Notes under the pieces: model-generated | What the model was told of the DNA's origin: nothing | Database searches by the model: none | The model's input: the letters and a program-made list of their open reading frames with translations, nothing else | Position numbers and translations under genes: made by a program | Shown: positions 1-12,513 of the stretch, in pieces | How positions within the stretch are numbered: position 1 is the stretch's first letter | Layout of the letters: every line of letters begins with the position of its first letter | NCBI GenBank assembly: GCA_963930655.1 | Contig: OZ005603.1 | Location: forward strand, 18,251,001 to 18,315,000 | Length of the DNA stretch: 64,000 bases | Origin: Myrica gale | Lineage: Eukaryota; Streptophyta; Magnoliopsida; Fagales; Myricaceae | Direction: 5' to 3'

Positions 1-64
1 GAGTTCTTAGCATAACAGAGAGGAACGAACACAAGATATTCATTTATCCAATCGTGACAGTAAT

Positions 65-710
65 TAATTTCGACTATTTTCAATTTATATTTTGGTCTAT
101 CACTCTACCCTTAATCTATTTGCTTCATTTTCTTGATCGTTAAGGTATCTAATAATTTGAGAATTTAATTTGGATGATTTGTAGTTTATCTTTTGGTATA
201 TAAGTCTTCCACTAATCTATTCCGCTCAATTACTTCAACATTAATGTATCCAATTATAAATCAAATTTATCTCTACGAATTAAAATTTCCTTTTCGTCTA
301 TAACTCGTCCAGCAATGTATTTGCTTCATTTTATTCAATATTAATGTATATAGTTTTGAAACTAATTGATTTGGACCATTTTTCGTTAATATCTTGGCGT
401 ATAAAAATTTCATTAATCTATTTGCCTAATTTTGTTCGATATTTGGGCATATAATTTTGAAACTAATTAATTTGGACTATTTTTCACTGATAATTTAGTC
501 TATAAGACTTCCATTCATCTACCTCTTCCATTTCCTTCACCAATAAGATACTAATTATTAAAAAATTAATATATTTGCTTCCGTAATTTTTTTATTATTA
601 AGGTATCTGGTTTTCGAGCTAGTGAATTTAGACAATTCTTGATCTATATTTTTGTCTATACGTCTCACATTAATTTATTTTGCTTCGGTCTCTACATCAT
701 TAACGATAAG
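65..710 (+). repeat. Degenerate ~101-bp internal subrepeats within the monomer
   Basis: The word aatctatttgcttcatt and decayed versions of it recur inside one monomer at phase points 113, 214, 314, 415, 516, 568 and 672. The steps are 101, 100, 101, 101, 52 and 104 bp. Each step also carries a leading taatttggac-like word, a middle tttggtctataactc-like word and a trailing ttaaggtatctaa-like word. The unit at 568 lacks its first half, which explains the 52-bp step. The next phase point is at 1024, so 352 bp separate it from 672, about 251 bp more than one subrepeat. The same layout holds in every monomer I inspected. Subrepeats in one monomer differ far more from each other than the same subrepeat does between monomers, so they predate the 0.9-kb unit. 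Confidence 0.8.
551..602. other. Phased A/T tracts at the half subrepeat
   Basis: This 50-bp stretch is almost pure A+T and joins an A6 run near 559-565 to a T7 run near 587-593, about three helical turns apart. It coincides with the half-length subrepeat, and recurs once per monomer (for example 1465-1512, 5101-5150). T-run length varies between copies: 7 in most, 9-10 in the d type near 42270 and 44090. A-tract phasing suggests intrinsic bending, which is inferred and not shown. Confidence 0.45.
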
Positions 711-3700
711 GACACCCACGAACAATTGTGATGACTTCCCCAGGATCGTTCAGACCGGATTTGTTGAGCTTTGATACGCCACCTAACCGGATTAGAACCC
801 AGACTTCGAAAGAGTACAAGACCACATCGACAAAACCTACGAAGCTCTCATGAAATCAACGTGATAAGTTTGGTCGGTTGAACGCCACAAGAGAAAATTG
901 ATATTTTCAAAGAGTTCTTAGCATAACAGAGAGGAACGAACACAAGATATTCATTTATCCAATCGTGACAGTAATTAATTTCGACTATTTTTCATTTATA
1001 TTTTGGTCTATCACTCTACCCTTAATCTATTTGCTTCATTTTCTTCATCGTTAAGGTATCTAATAATTTGAGAATTTAATTTGGATGATTTGTAGTTTAT
1101 CTTTTGGTATATAACTCTTCCACTAATCTATTCCGCTCAATTACTTCAACATTATTGTATCCAATTATAAATCAAATTTATCTCTACGAATTAAAATTTC
1201 CTTTTCGTCTATAACTCGTCCAGCAATGTATTTGCTTCATTTTATTCAATATTATTGTATATAGTTTGAAACTAATTGATTTGGACCATTTTTCGTTAAT
1301 ATCTAGGCGTATAAAAATTTCATTAATCTATTTGCCTAATTTAGTTCGATATTTAGGCATATTATTTCTAAACTAATTAATTTGGACTATTTTTCACTGA
1401 TAATTTAGTCTATAAGACTTCCATTCATCTACCTCTTCCATTTCCTTCACCAATAAGATACTAATTATTAAAAAATAATATATTTGCTTCCGTAATTTTT
1501 TTTATTATTAAGGTATCTGGTTTTCAAGCTAGTGAATTTAGCCAATTCTTGATCTATATTTTTGTCTATACGTCTCCCATTAATTTATTTTGCTTCGTTC
1601 TATACATCATTAACGATAAGAACACCCACCAACAATTGTGATGAGTTCCCCAGGATCGTTCAGACTGGATTTGTTGAGCTTTGATATGCCACCTAACCGG
1701 ATGAGAACCCAGACTTCGAAAGAGTACAAGACCACATCGACAAAACCTACGAAGCTCTCATGAAATCATGGTGATATGTTTGGTCGGTTGAACGCCACAA
1801 GAGAAAATTGATACGTTCAAAGAGTTCTTAGCATAACAAAGAGGAACGAACACAAGATATTCATTTATCCAATCGTGACAGTAATTAATTTCGACTATTT
1901 TTCATTTATATTTTGGTCTATCACTCTACCCTTAATGTATTTGCTTCATTTTCTTCATCGTTAAGGTATCTAATAATTTGAGAATTTAATTTGGATGATT
2001 TGTAGTTTATCTTTTGGTATATAACTCTTCCACTAATCTATTCCGCTCAATTACTTCAACATTAATGTATTCAATTATAAATCAAATTTATCTCTACGAA
2101 TTAAAATTTCCTTTTCGTCTATAACTCGTCCAGCAATGTATTTGCTTCATTTTATTCAATATTAATGTATATAGTTTTGAAACTAATTGATTTGGACCAT
2201 TTTTCGTGAATATCTAGGCGTATAAAAATTTCATTAATCTATTTGCCTAATTTTGTTCGATATTTGGGCATATAATTTTGAATCTAATTAATTTGGACTA
2301 TTTTTCACTGATAATTTAGTCTATAAGACTTCCATTAATCTACCTCTTCCATTTCCTTAACCCATAAGATATCTAATTATTAAAAATTAATATATTTGCT
2401 TCCGTAATTTTTTTATTATTAAGGTATCTGGTTTTCAAGCTAGTGAATTTAGACAATTCTTGATCTATATTTTTGTCTATACGTCTCCCATTAATTTATT
2501 TTGCTTTGTTCTCTTCATCATTAACGATAAGGACACCCACCAACAATTGTGATGAGTTCCCCAGGATCGTTCAGAGCGGATTTGTTGAGCTTTGATACGC
2601 CACCTAACCCGGATGAGAACCCAGAATTCGAAAGAGTACAAGACCACAACGACAAAACCTTCGAAGCTCTAAAGAAATCATGGTGATAAGTTTGGTCGGT
2701 TGAACGCCACAAGAGAAAATTGATACGTTCAAATAGTTATTCGCAGAACAAAGAGGAACGAACACAAGATATTGATTTATACAATCCTGACAGTAATTAA
2801 TTTGGACTATTTTTCATTTATATTTTGGTTTATCACTCTACCCTTAATCTATTTGCTTCATTTTCTTCATCGTTAAGGTATCTAATAATATGAGAATTTA
2901 ATTTGGATGATTTGTAGTTTATCTTTTGGTCTATAACTCTTCCACTAATCTATTCCGCTCAATTACTTCAACATTAATGTATTCAATTATAAATCAAATT
3001 TATCTCTACGAATTAAAATTTCCTTTTCGTCTATAACTCGTCCAGCAATGTATTTGCTTCATTTTATTCAATATTAATGTATATAGTTTTGAAACTAATT
3101 GATTTGGACCATTTTTCGTGAATATCTAGGCGTATAAAAATTTCATTAATCTATTTGCCTAATTTTGTTCGATATTTGGGCATATAATTTTGAAACTAAT
3201 TAATTTGGACTATTTTTAACTGATAATTTAGTCTATAAGACTTCCATTCATCTACCTCTTCCATTTCCTTCACCAATAAGATACTAATTATTAAAAAATT
3301 AATATATTTGCTTCCGTAATTTTTTTATTATTAAGGTATCTGGTTTTCAAGCTAGTGAATTTAGACAATTCTTGATCTATATTTTTGTCTATACGTCTCC
3401 CATTAATTTATTTTGCTTTGTTCTCTACATCATTAACGATAAGGACACCCACCAACAATTGTGATGAGTTCCCCAGGATCGTTCGGACCGGATTGTTGAG
3501 CTTTGATACGCCACCTAACCCGGATGAGAACCCAGACTTCGATAGAGTACAAGACCACAACGACAAAACCTTCGAAGCTCCCAAGAAATCATGGTGATAA
3601 GTTTGGTCGGTTGAACGCCACAAGAGAAAATTGATACGTTCAAATAGTTATTCGCAGAACAAAGAGGAACGAACACAAGATTAATCCTGACAGTAATTAA

Positions 3701-4340
3701 TTTGGACTATTTTTCATTTATATTTCGGTTTATAACTCTACCCTTAATCTATTTGCTTCATTTTCTTCATCGTTAAGGTATCTAATAATATGAGAATTTA
3801 ATTTGGATGATTTGTAGTTTATCTTTTGGTCTATAACTCTTCCACTAATCTATTCAGCTCAATTACTTCAACATTAATGTATCCAATTATAAATCAAATT
3901 TATCTCTACGAATTAAAATTTCCTTTTCGTCTATAACTCGTCCAGCAATGTATTTGCTTCATTTTATTCACTATTAATGTATATAGTTTTTAAACTAATT
4001 GATTTGGACCATTTTTCGTTAATATCTGGGCGTATAAAAATTTCATTCATCTATTTCCCTAATTTTGTTCGATATTTAGGCATATAATTTTGAAACTAAT
4101 TAATTTGGACTATTTTTCACTGATAATTTAGTCTATAAGACTTCCATTAATCTACCTCTTCCATTTCCTTAACCAATAAGATATCTAATTATTAAAAAAA
4201 TTAATATATTTGCTTCCGTAATTTTTTTTATTATTAAGGTATCTGGTTTTCAAGCTAGTGAATTTAGACAATTCTTGATCTATATTTTTGTCTATACGTC
4301 TCCCATTAATTTATTTTGCATTGTTCTCTTCATCATTAAC

Positions 4341-4605
4341 GATAAGGACACCCACCAACAATTGTGATGAGTTCCCCAGGATCGTTCAGACCGGATTTGT
4401 TGAGCTTTGATACGCCACCTAACCTGGATGAGAACCCAGACTTCGAAAGAGTACAAGACCACAACGACAAAACCTTAGAAGCTCCCAAGAAATCATGGTG
4501 ATAAGTTTGGTCGGTTGAACGCCACAAGAGAAAATTGATACGTTCAAATAGTTATTCGCAGAACAAAGAGGAACGAACACAAGATATTGATTTATACAAT
4601 CCTGA
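4341..4605 (+). other. Unique GC-richer segment of the monomer (family I example)
   Basis: About 250-260 bp per monomer shows no relation to the 101-bp subrepeats. It runs from the gataagg word through the landmark (4357) to just before ctgacagtaattaattt. It is visibly richer in G and C and in CpG than the rest (ttcg, tacg, aacgac, gtcggttgaacgcc, ttcgcag, gaacgaac). It sits between the last subrepeat of one monomer and the first of the next, as if a separate sequence had been captured by an older 101-bp array. Most differences that define HOR monomer types lie here. I do not recognise it as any named element. Confidence 0.7.
4367..4501 (+). other. Protein-like 44-codon frame in the unique segment; probably not a gene
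   Basis: From the ATG in gtgATGagt the plus strand reads 44 sense codons and then two adjacent stops (tga taa). The composition is protein-like, starting MSSPGSF and containing DTPP, ENPDFERVQDH and KTLEAPKKSW. The same frame is open in many family I copies with ATG 10 bp after the landmark (for example 2552, 11612, 17039). In family II a 1-bp loss (aacccgg to aaccgg) breaks it at codon 20, and at 3454 a different 1-bp loss breaks it earlier. Differences between monomer types are mostly amino-acid changing (codons 8, 27, 33, 37, 40, 41), so nothing suggests selection on protein. It may be a fossil of a coding exon or transposon captured by the satellite; no family is recognised. Confidence 0.25.
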
Positions 4606-4999
4606 CAGTAATTAATTTGGACTATTTTTCATTTATATTTAGGTTTATCACTCTACCCTTAATCTAATTGCTTCATTTTCTTCATCGTTAAGGTATCTAA
4701 TAATATGAGAATTTAATTTGGATGATTTGTAGTTTATCTTTTGGTCTATAACTCTTCCACTAATGTATTCCGCTCAATTACTTCAACATTAATGTATTCA
4801 ATTATCAATCAAATTTATCTCTACGAATTAAAATTTCCTTTTCGTCTATAACTCGTCCAGCAATGTATTTGCTTCATTTTATTCAATATTAATGTATATA
4901 GTTTTGAAACTAATTGATTTGGACCATTTTTCGTGAATATCTAGGCGTATAAAAATTTCATTAATCTATTTGCCTAATTTTGTTCGATATTTAGGCATA

Positions 5000-6700
5000 T
5001 AATTATGAAACTAATTAATTTGGACTATTTTTCACTGATAATTTAGTCTATAAGACTTCCATTCATCTACCTCTTCCATTTCCTTCACCAATAAGATACT
5101 AATTATTAAAAAATTAATATATTTGCTTCCGTAATTTTTTTATTTTTAAGGTATCTGGTTTTCGAGCTAGTGAATTTAGACAATTCTTGATCTATATTTT
5201 TGTCTATACGTCTCCCATTAATTTATTTTGCTTCGGTCTCTACATCATTAACGATAAGGACTCCCACGAACAATTGTGATGAGTTCCCCAGGATCGTTCA
5301 GACCGGATTTGTTGAGCTTTGATACGCCGCCTAACCGGATTAGAACCCAGACTTCGAAAGAGTACAAGACCACATCGACAAAACCTACGAAGCTCTCATG
5401 AAATCAACGTGATAAGTTTGGTCGGTTGAACGCCACAAGAGAAAATTGATATTTTCAAAGAGTTCTTAGCATAACAGAGAGGAACGAACACAAGATATTC
5501 ATTTATCCAATCGTGACAGTAATTAATTTCGACTATTTTCAATTTATATTTTGGTCTATCACTCTACCCTTAATCTATTTGCTTCATTTTCTTGATCGTT
5601 AAGGTATCTAATAATTTGATAATTTAATTTGGATGATTTGTAGTTTATCTTTTGGTATATAAGTCTTCCACTAATCTATTCCGCTCAATTACTTCAACAT
5701 TAATGTATCCAATTATAAATCAAATTTATCTCTACGAATTAAAATTTCCTTTTCGTCCATAACTCGTCCAGCAATGTATTTGCTTCATTTTATTCAATAT
5801 TAATGTATATAGTTTTGAAACTAATTGATTTGGACCATTTTTCGTGAATATCTAGGCGTATAAAAATTTCATTAATCTATTTGCCTAATTTTGTTCGATA
5901 TTTGGTCATATAATTTTGAAACTAATTAATTTGGACTATTTTTCACTGATAATTTATTCTATAAGACTTCCATTCATCTACCTCTTCCATTTCCTTCACC
6001 AATAAGATACTAATTATTAAAAAATTAATATATTTGCTTCCGTAATTTTTTTATTATTAAGGTATCTGGTTTTCGAGCTAGTGAATTTAGACAATTCTTG
6101 ATCTATATTTTTGTCTATACGTCTCACATTAATTTATTTTGCTTCGGTCTCTACATCATTAACGATAAGGACACCCACGAACAATTGTGATGACTTCCCC
6201 AGGATCGTTCAGACCGGATTTGTTGAGCTTTGATACGCCACCTAACCGGATTAGAACCCAGACTTCGAAAGAGTACAAGACCACATCGACAAAACCTACG
6301 AAGCTCTCATGAAATCAACGTGATAAGTTTGGTCGGTTGAACGCCACAAGAGAAAATTGATATTTTCAAAGAGTTCTTAGCATAACAGAGAGGAACGAAC
6401 AGAAGATATTCATTTATCCAATCGTGACAGTAATTAATTTCGACTATTTTTCATTTATATTTTGGTCTATCACTCTACCCTTAATCTATTTGCTTCATTT
6501 TCTTCATCGTTAAGGTATCTAATAATTTGAGAATTTAATTTGGATGATTTGTAGTTTATCTTTTGGTATATAACTCTTCCACTAATCTATTCCGCTCAAT
6601 TACTTCAACATTAATGTATTCAATTATAAATCAAATTTATCTCTACGAATTAAAATTTCCTTTTCGTCTATAACTCGTCCAGCAATGTATTTGCTTCATT
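5000..6700 (+). repeat. Second family II island with landmarks 5269 and 6180
   Basis: The copy at 6180 repeats the rare marks of the copy at 721 (cacattaattt, cttcggtctc, acgaacaattg, gatgacttcccc, aatcaacgtg) at an offset of 5459 bp. The copy at 5269 shares most of them but has gatgagttcccc and ggactccc. Family II marks begin with ttcgagctag near 5160. They fade between about 6600 and 6960, where attaatgtattcaat, cgtgaatatctaggcg and ttttcaagctag match the 2000-3400 stretch instead. The island is therefore a duplicated segment inside family I, not a random mix. Confidence 0.65.
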
Positions 6701-7990
6701 TTATTCAATATTAATGTATATAGTTTTGAAACTAATTGATTTGGACCATTTTTCGTGAATATCTAGGCGTATAAAAATTTCATTAATCTATTTGCCTAAT
6801 TTTGTTCGATATTTGGGCATATAATTTTGAAACTAATTAATTTGGACTATTTTTAACTGATAATTTAGTCTATAAGACTTCCATTCATCTACCTCTTCCA
6901 TTTCCTTCACCAATAAGATACTAATTATTAAAAAATTAATATATTTGCTTCCGTAATTTTTTTATTATTAAGGTATCTGGTTTTCAAGCTAGTGAATTTA
7001 GACAATTCTTGATCTATATTTTTGTCTATACGTCTCCCATTAATTTATTTTGCTTTGTTCTCTACATCATTAACGATAAGGACACCCACCAACAATTGTG
7101 ATGAGTTCCCCAGGATCGTTCGGACCGGATTTGTTGAGCTTTGATACGCCACCTAACCCGGATGAGAACCCAGACTTCGATAGAGTACAAGACCACAACG
7201 ACAAAACCTTCGAAGCTCCCAAGAAATCATGGTGATAAGTTTGGTCGGTTGAACGCCACAAGAGAAAATTGATACGTTCAAATAGTTATTCGCAGAACAA
7301 AGAGGAACGAACACAAGATTAATCCTGACAGTAATTAATTTGGACTATTTTTCATTTATATTTCGGTTTATAACTCTACCCTTAATCTATTTGCTTCATT
7401 TTCTTCATCGTTAAGGTATCTAATAATATGAGAATTTAATTTGGATGATTTGTAGTTTATCTTTTGGTCTATAACTCTTCCACTAATCTATTCCGCTCAA
7501 TTACTTCAACATTAATGTATCCAATTATAAATCAAATTATCTCTACGAATTAAAATTTCCTTTTCGTCTATAACTCGTCCAGCAATGTATTTGCTTCATT
7601 GTATTCAATATTAATGTATATAGTTTTGAAACTAATTGATTTGGACAATTTTTCGTTAATATCTTGGCGTATAACAATTTCATTAATCTATTTGCCTAAT
7701 TTTGTTCGATATTTAGGCATATAATTTTGAAACTAATTAATTTGGACTATTTTTCTCTGATAATTTAGTCTATAAGACTTCCATTCATCTACCTCTTCCA
7801 TTTCCTTCACCAATAAGAAACTAATTATTAAAAAATTAATATATTTGCTTCCGTAATTTTTTTATTATTAAGGTATCTGGTTTTCAAGCTAGTGAATTTA
7901 GACAATTCTTGATCTATATTTTTGTCTATACGTCTCCCATTAATTTATTTTGCTTTGTTCTCTACATCATTAACGATAAGGACACCCACC

Positions 7991-10900
7991 AACAATTGTG
8001 ATGAGTTCCCCTGGATCGTTCGGACCGGATTTGTTGAGCTTTGATACGCCACCTAACCCGGATGAGAACCCAGACTTCGATAGAGTACAAGACCACAACG
8101 ACAAAACCTTCGAAGCTCCCAAGAAATCATGGTGATAAGTTTGGTCGGTTGAACGCCACAAGAGAAAATTGATACGTTCAAATAGTTATTCGCAGAACAA
8201 AGAGGAACGAACACAAGATTAATCCTGACAGTAATTAATTTGGACTATTTTTCATTTATATTTCGGTTTATAACTCTACCCTTAATCTATTTGCTTCATT
8301 TTCTTCATCGTTAAGGTATCTAATAATATGAGAATTTAATTTGGATGATTTGTAGTTTATCTTTTGGTTTATAACTCTTCTACTAAACTATTCAGCTCAA
8401 TTACTTCAACATTAATGTATCCAATTATAAATCAAATTTATCTCTACGAATTAAAATTTCCTTTTCGTCTATAACTCGTCTAGCAATGTATTTGCTTCAT
8501 TTTATTCACTATTAATGTATATAGTTTTTAAACTAATTGATTTGGAGCATTTTTCGTTAATATCTGGGCGTATAAAAATTTCATTCATCTATTTGCCTAA
8601 TTTTGTTCGATATTTAGGCATATAATTTTGAAACTAATTAATTTGGACTATTTTTCACTGATAATTTAGTCTATAAGACTTCCATTAATCTACCTCTTCC
8701 ATTTCCTTAACCAATAAGATATCTAATTATTAAAAAATTAATATATTTGCTTCCGTAATTTTTTTATTATTAAGGTATCTGGTTTTCAAGCTAATGAATT
8801 TAGACAATTCTTGATCTATATTTTTGTCTATACATCTCCCATTAATTTATTTTGCTTTGTTCTCTACATCATTAACGATAAGGACACCCACCAACAATTG
8901 TGATGAGTTCCCCAGGATCGTTCAGACCGGATTTGTTGAGCTTTGATACGCCACCTAACCCGGATGAGGACCCAGACTTCGAAAGAGTACAAGACCACAA
9001 CGACAAAACCTTAGAAGCTCCCAAGAAATCATGGTGATAAGTTTGGTCGGTTGAACGCCACAAGAGAAAATTGATACGTTCAAATAGTTATTCGCAGAAC
9101 AAAGAGGAACGAACACAAGATTAATCCTGACAGTAATTAATTTGGACTATTTTTCATTTATATTTCGGTTTATAACTCTACCCTTAATCTATTTGCTTCA
9201 TTTTCTTCATCGTTAAGGTATCTAATAATATGAGAATTTAATTTGGATGATTTGTAGTTTATCTTTTGGTTTATAACTCTTCTACTAAACTATTCAGCTC
9301 AATTACTTCAACATTAATGTATCCAATTATAAATCAAATTTATCTCTACGAATTAAAATTTCCTTTTCGTCTATAACTCGTCTAGCAATGTATTTGCTTC
9401 ATTTTATTCAATATTAATGTATATAGTTTTGAAACTAATTGATTTGGACCATTTTTCGTTAATATCTTGGCGTACAAAAATTACATTAATCTATTTGCCT
9501 AATTTTGTTCGATATTTAGGCATATAATTTTGAAACTAATTTATTTGGACTATTTTTCACTGTTAATTTAGTCTATAAGACTTCCATTCATCTACCTCTT
9601 CCATTTCCTTCACCAATAAGAAACTAATTATTAAAAAATTAATATATTTGCCTCCGTAATTTTTTTATTATTAAGGTATCTGGTTTTCAAGCAAGTGAAT
9701 TTAGACAATTCTTGATCTATATTTTTCTATACGTCTCCCATTAATTTATTTTGCTTTGTTCTCTACATCATTAACGATAAGGACACCCACCAACAATTGT
9801 GATGAGTTCCCCAGGATCGTTCAGACCGGATTTGTTGAGCTTTGACACGCCACCTAACCCGGATGAGAACCCAGACTTCGAAAGAGTACAAGACCACAAC
9901 CACAAAACCTTCGAAGCTCCCAAGAAATCATGGTGATAAGTTTGGTCGGTTGAACGCCACAAGAGAAAATTGATACGTTCAAATAGTTATTCGCAGAACA
10001 AAGAGGAACGAACACAAGATTAATCCTGACAGTAATTAATTTGGACTATTTTTCATTTATATTTCGGTTTATAACTCTACCCTTAATCTATTTGCTTCAT
10101 TTTCTTCATCGTTAAGGTATCTAATAATATGAGAATTTAATTTGGATGATTTGTAGTTTATCTTTTGGTTTATAACTCTTCCACTAAACTATTCCGCTCA
10201 ATTACTTCAACATTAATGTATCCAATTATAAATCAAATTTATCTCCACGAATTAAAATTTCCTTTTCGTCTATAACTCGTCCAGCAGTGTTTTTGCTTCA
10301 TTTTATTCAATATTAATGTATATAGTTTTGAAACTAATTGATTTGAACCATTTTTCCTTAATATCTTGGCGTATAAAAATTTCATTAATCTATTTGCCTA
10401 ATTTTTTTCGATATTTAGGCATATAATTTTGAAACTAATTAATTTGGACTATTTTTCACTGATAATTTAGTCTATAAGACTTCCATTCATCTACCTCTTC
10501 CATTTCCTTCACCAATAAGAAACTAATTATTAAAAAATTAATATATTTGCCTCCGTAATTTTTTTATTATTAAGGTATCTGGTTTTCAAGCAAGTGAATT
10601 TAGACAATTCTTGATCTATATTTTTCTATACGTCTCCCATTAATTTATTTTGCTTTGTTCTCTACATCATTAACGATAAGGACACCCACCAACAATTGTG
10701 ATGAGTTCCCCAGGATGGTTCAGACCGGATTTGTTGAGCTTTGACACGCCACCTAACCCGGATGAGAACCCAGACTTCGATAGAGTACAAGACCACAACG
10801 ACAAAACCTTCGAAGCTCCCAAGAAATCATGGTGATAAGTTTGGTCGGTTGAACACTACAAGAGAAAATTGATACGTTCAAATAGTTATTCGCAGAACAA

Positions 10901-12513
10901 CGAGGAACGAACACAAGATATTGATTTATACAATCCTGACAGTAATTAATTTGGACTATTTTTCATTTATATTTTGGTTTATAACTCTACCCTTAATCTA
11001 TTTGCTTCATTTTCTTCATCGTTAAGGCATCTAATAATATGAGAATTTAATTTGGATGATTTGTAGTTTAGCTTTTGGTCTATAACTCTTCCACTAATCT
11101 ATTCCGCTCAATTACTTCAACATTAATGTATCCAGTTATAAATCAAATTTATCTCTACGAATTAAAATTTCCTTTTCGTCCATAACTCGTCCAGCAATGT
11201 ATTTGCTTCATTTTATTCAATATTAATGTATATAGTTTTGAAACTAATTGATTTGGACCATTTTTCGTTAATATCTTGGCGTAAAAATTTCATTAATCTA
11301 TTTGCCTAATTTTGTTCGATGTTTAGGCATATAATTTTGAAACTAATTAATTTGGACTATTTTTCACTGATAATTTAGTCTATAAGACTTCCATTAATCT
11401 ACCTCTTCCATTTCCTTAATCAATAAGATATCTAATTATTAAAAAATTAATATATTTGCTTCCGTAATTTTTTTATTATTAAGGTATCTGGTTTTCAAGC
11501 TAGTGAATTTAGACAATTCTTGATCTATATTTTTGTCTATACGTCTCCCATTAATTTATTTTGCTTTGTTCTCTTCATCATTAACGATAAGGACACCCAC
11601 CAACAATTGTGATGAGTTCCCCAGGATCGTTCAGAGCGGATTTGTTGAGCTTTGATACGCCACCTAACCCGGATGAGAACCCAGAATTCGAAAGAGTACA
11701 AGACCACAACGACAAAACCTTCGAAGCTCTAAAGAAATCATGGTGATAAGTTTGGTCGGTTGAACGCCACAAGAGAAAATTGATACGTTCAAATAGTTAT
11801 TCGCAGAACAAAGAGGAACGAACACAAGATATTGATTTATACAATCCTGACAGTAATTAATTTGGACTATTTTTCATTTATATTTTGGTTTATCACTCTA
11901 CCCTTAATCTATTTGCTTCATTTTCTTCATCGTTAAGGTATCTAATAATATGAGAATTTAATTTGGATGATTTGTAGTTTATCTTTTGGTCTATAACTCT
12001 TCCACTAATCTATTCCGCTCAATTACTTCAACATTAATGTATCCAATTATAAATCAAATTTATCTCTACGAATTAAAATTTCCTTTTCGTCTATAACTCG
12101 TCCAGCAATGTATTTGCTTCATTTTATTCAATATTAATGTATATAGTTTTGAAACTAATTGATTTGGACAATTTTTCGTTAATATCTTGGCGTATAACAA
12201 TTTCATTAATCTATTTGCCTAATTTTGTTCGATATTTAGGCATATAATTTTGAAACTAATTAATTTGGACTATTTTTCACTGATAATTTAGTCTATAAGA
12301 CTTCCATTCATCTACCTCTTCCATTTCCTTCACCAATAAGAAACTAATTATTAAAAAATTAATATATTTGCTTCCGTAATTTTTTTATTATTAAGGTATC
12401 TGGTTTTCAAGCTAGTGAATTTAGACAATTCTTGATCTATATTTTTGTCTATACGTCTCCCATTAATTTATTTTGCTTTGTTCTCTACATCATTAACGAT
12501 AAGGACACCCACC
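7991..12513 (+). repeat. P-Q-R'-R-T higher-order unit, 4523 bp
   Basis: Landmarks: P 7991, Q 8893, R' 9792, R 10691, T 11602. P has cccctggatcgttcgg and ttcgatagag. Q has tctatacatctccc and aaccttagaagc. R has atttttctatacg, gctttgacacgcc, gaacactacaag and aacaacgagg. T has cagagcgg, cagaattcg and ctctaaag. R' has an R-like left half but an ordinary tail. Spacings are 902, 899, 899, 911 and 912 bp. Relative to the inferred four-monomer P-Q-R-T unit it contains one extra monomer. Confidence 0.7.

Larger units (their letters stand above)
1..911 (+). repeat. Exemplar satellite monomer (family II), 911 bp
   Basis: Chosen as the reference copy because the window opens with gagttcttag, which recurs at 912. 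In order it holds: the tail of the GC-richer segment (1-60), an AT-rich region of degenerate 101-bp subrepeats (about 65-710), and the GC-richer unique segment (about 712-911, continuing into the next copy). Family II marks in this copy are gttcttagcataac at the start, ttcgagctag near 613, aaccgg near 785 and catcgac near 824. The start point is arbitrary, as in any tandem repeat. Confidence 0.9.
1..2300 (+). repeat. Family II block, left edge of window
   Basis: Landmarks at 721 and 1631. These copies share gttcttagcataac, atattcatttatccaatcg, aaccgg and catcgac. The 721 copy is distinctive: it has acgaacaattg, gatgacttcccc, ttagaaccc and aatcaacgtgataag. The right edge is gradual: the monomer that begins near 1821 starts as family II (gttcttagcataac) but ends at 2542 with family I marks, so the switch lies between about 2000 and 2510. 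Confidence 0.7.
2300..5000 (+). repeat. Family I block with landmarks 2542, 3454, 4357
   Basis: These copies carry aacccgg or aacctgg, caacgac and gttattcgcagaac. The 2542 copy is type T (cagagcgg, an EcoRI-creating cagaattcg, ctctaaag) and looks identical to the copy at 11602 across the unique segment. The 3454 copy matches 7091, offset 3637 bp, apart from a 1-bp loss in the 3454 copy (cggattgttg instead of cggatttgttg). The monomer after 3454 is short (903 bp) because it carries the 11-bp deletion reading aagattaatcctg. Confidence 0.7.

Noticed and set aside
860-900. RNA polymerase III B-box-like word in ggttgaacgcc (tRNA or SINE origin)
   Set aside because: It departs from the GGTTCRANNCC consensus at key bases, has no A box at a suitable distance upstream and no cloverleaf pairing that I could find.
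700-970. CENP-B box or other known centromere protein site
   Set aside because: Words such as ttcggaccgg look partly similar, but no copy I checked fits the spaced TTCG, A and CGGG core. Centromere identity cannot be claimed from sequence.
3385-3597. 70-codon plus-strand frame
   Set aside because: It exists only because a 1-bp loss in the 3454 monomer joins two frames; the otherwise matching copy at 7091 lacks it.
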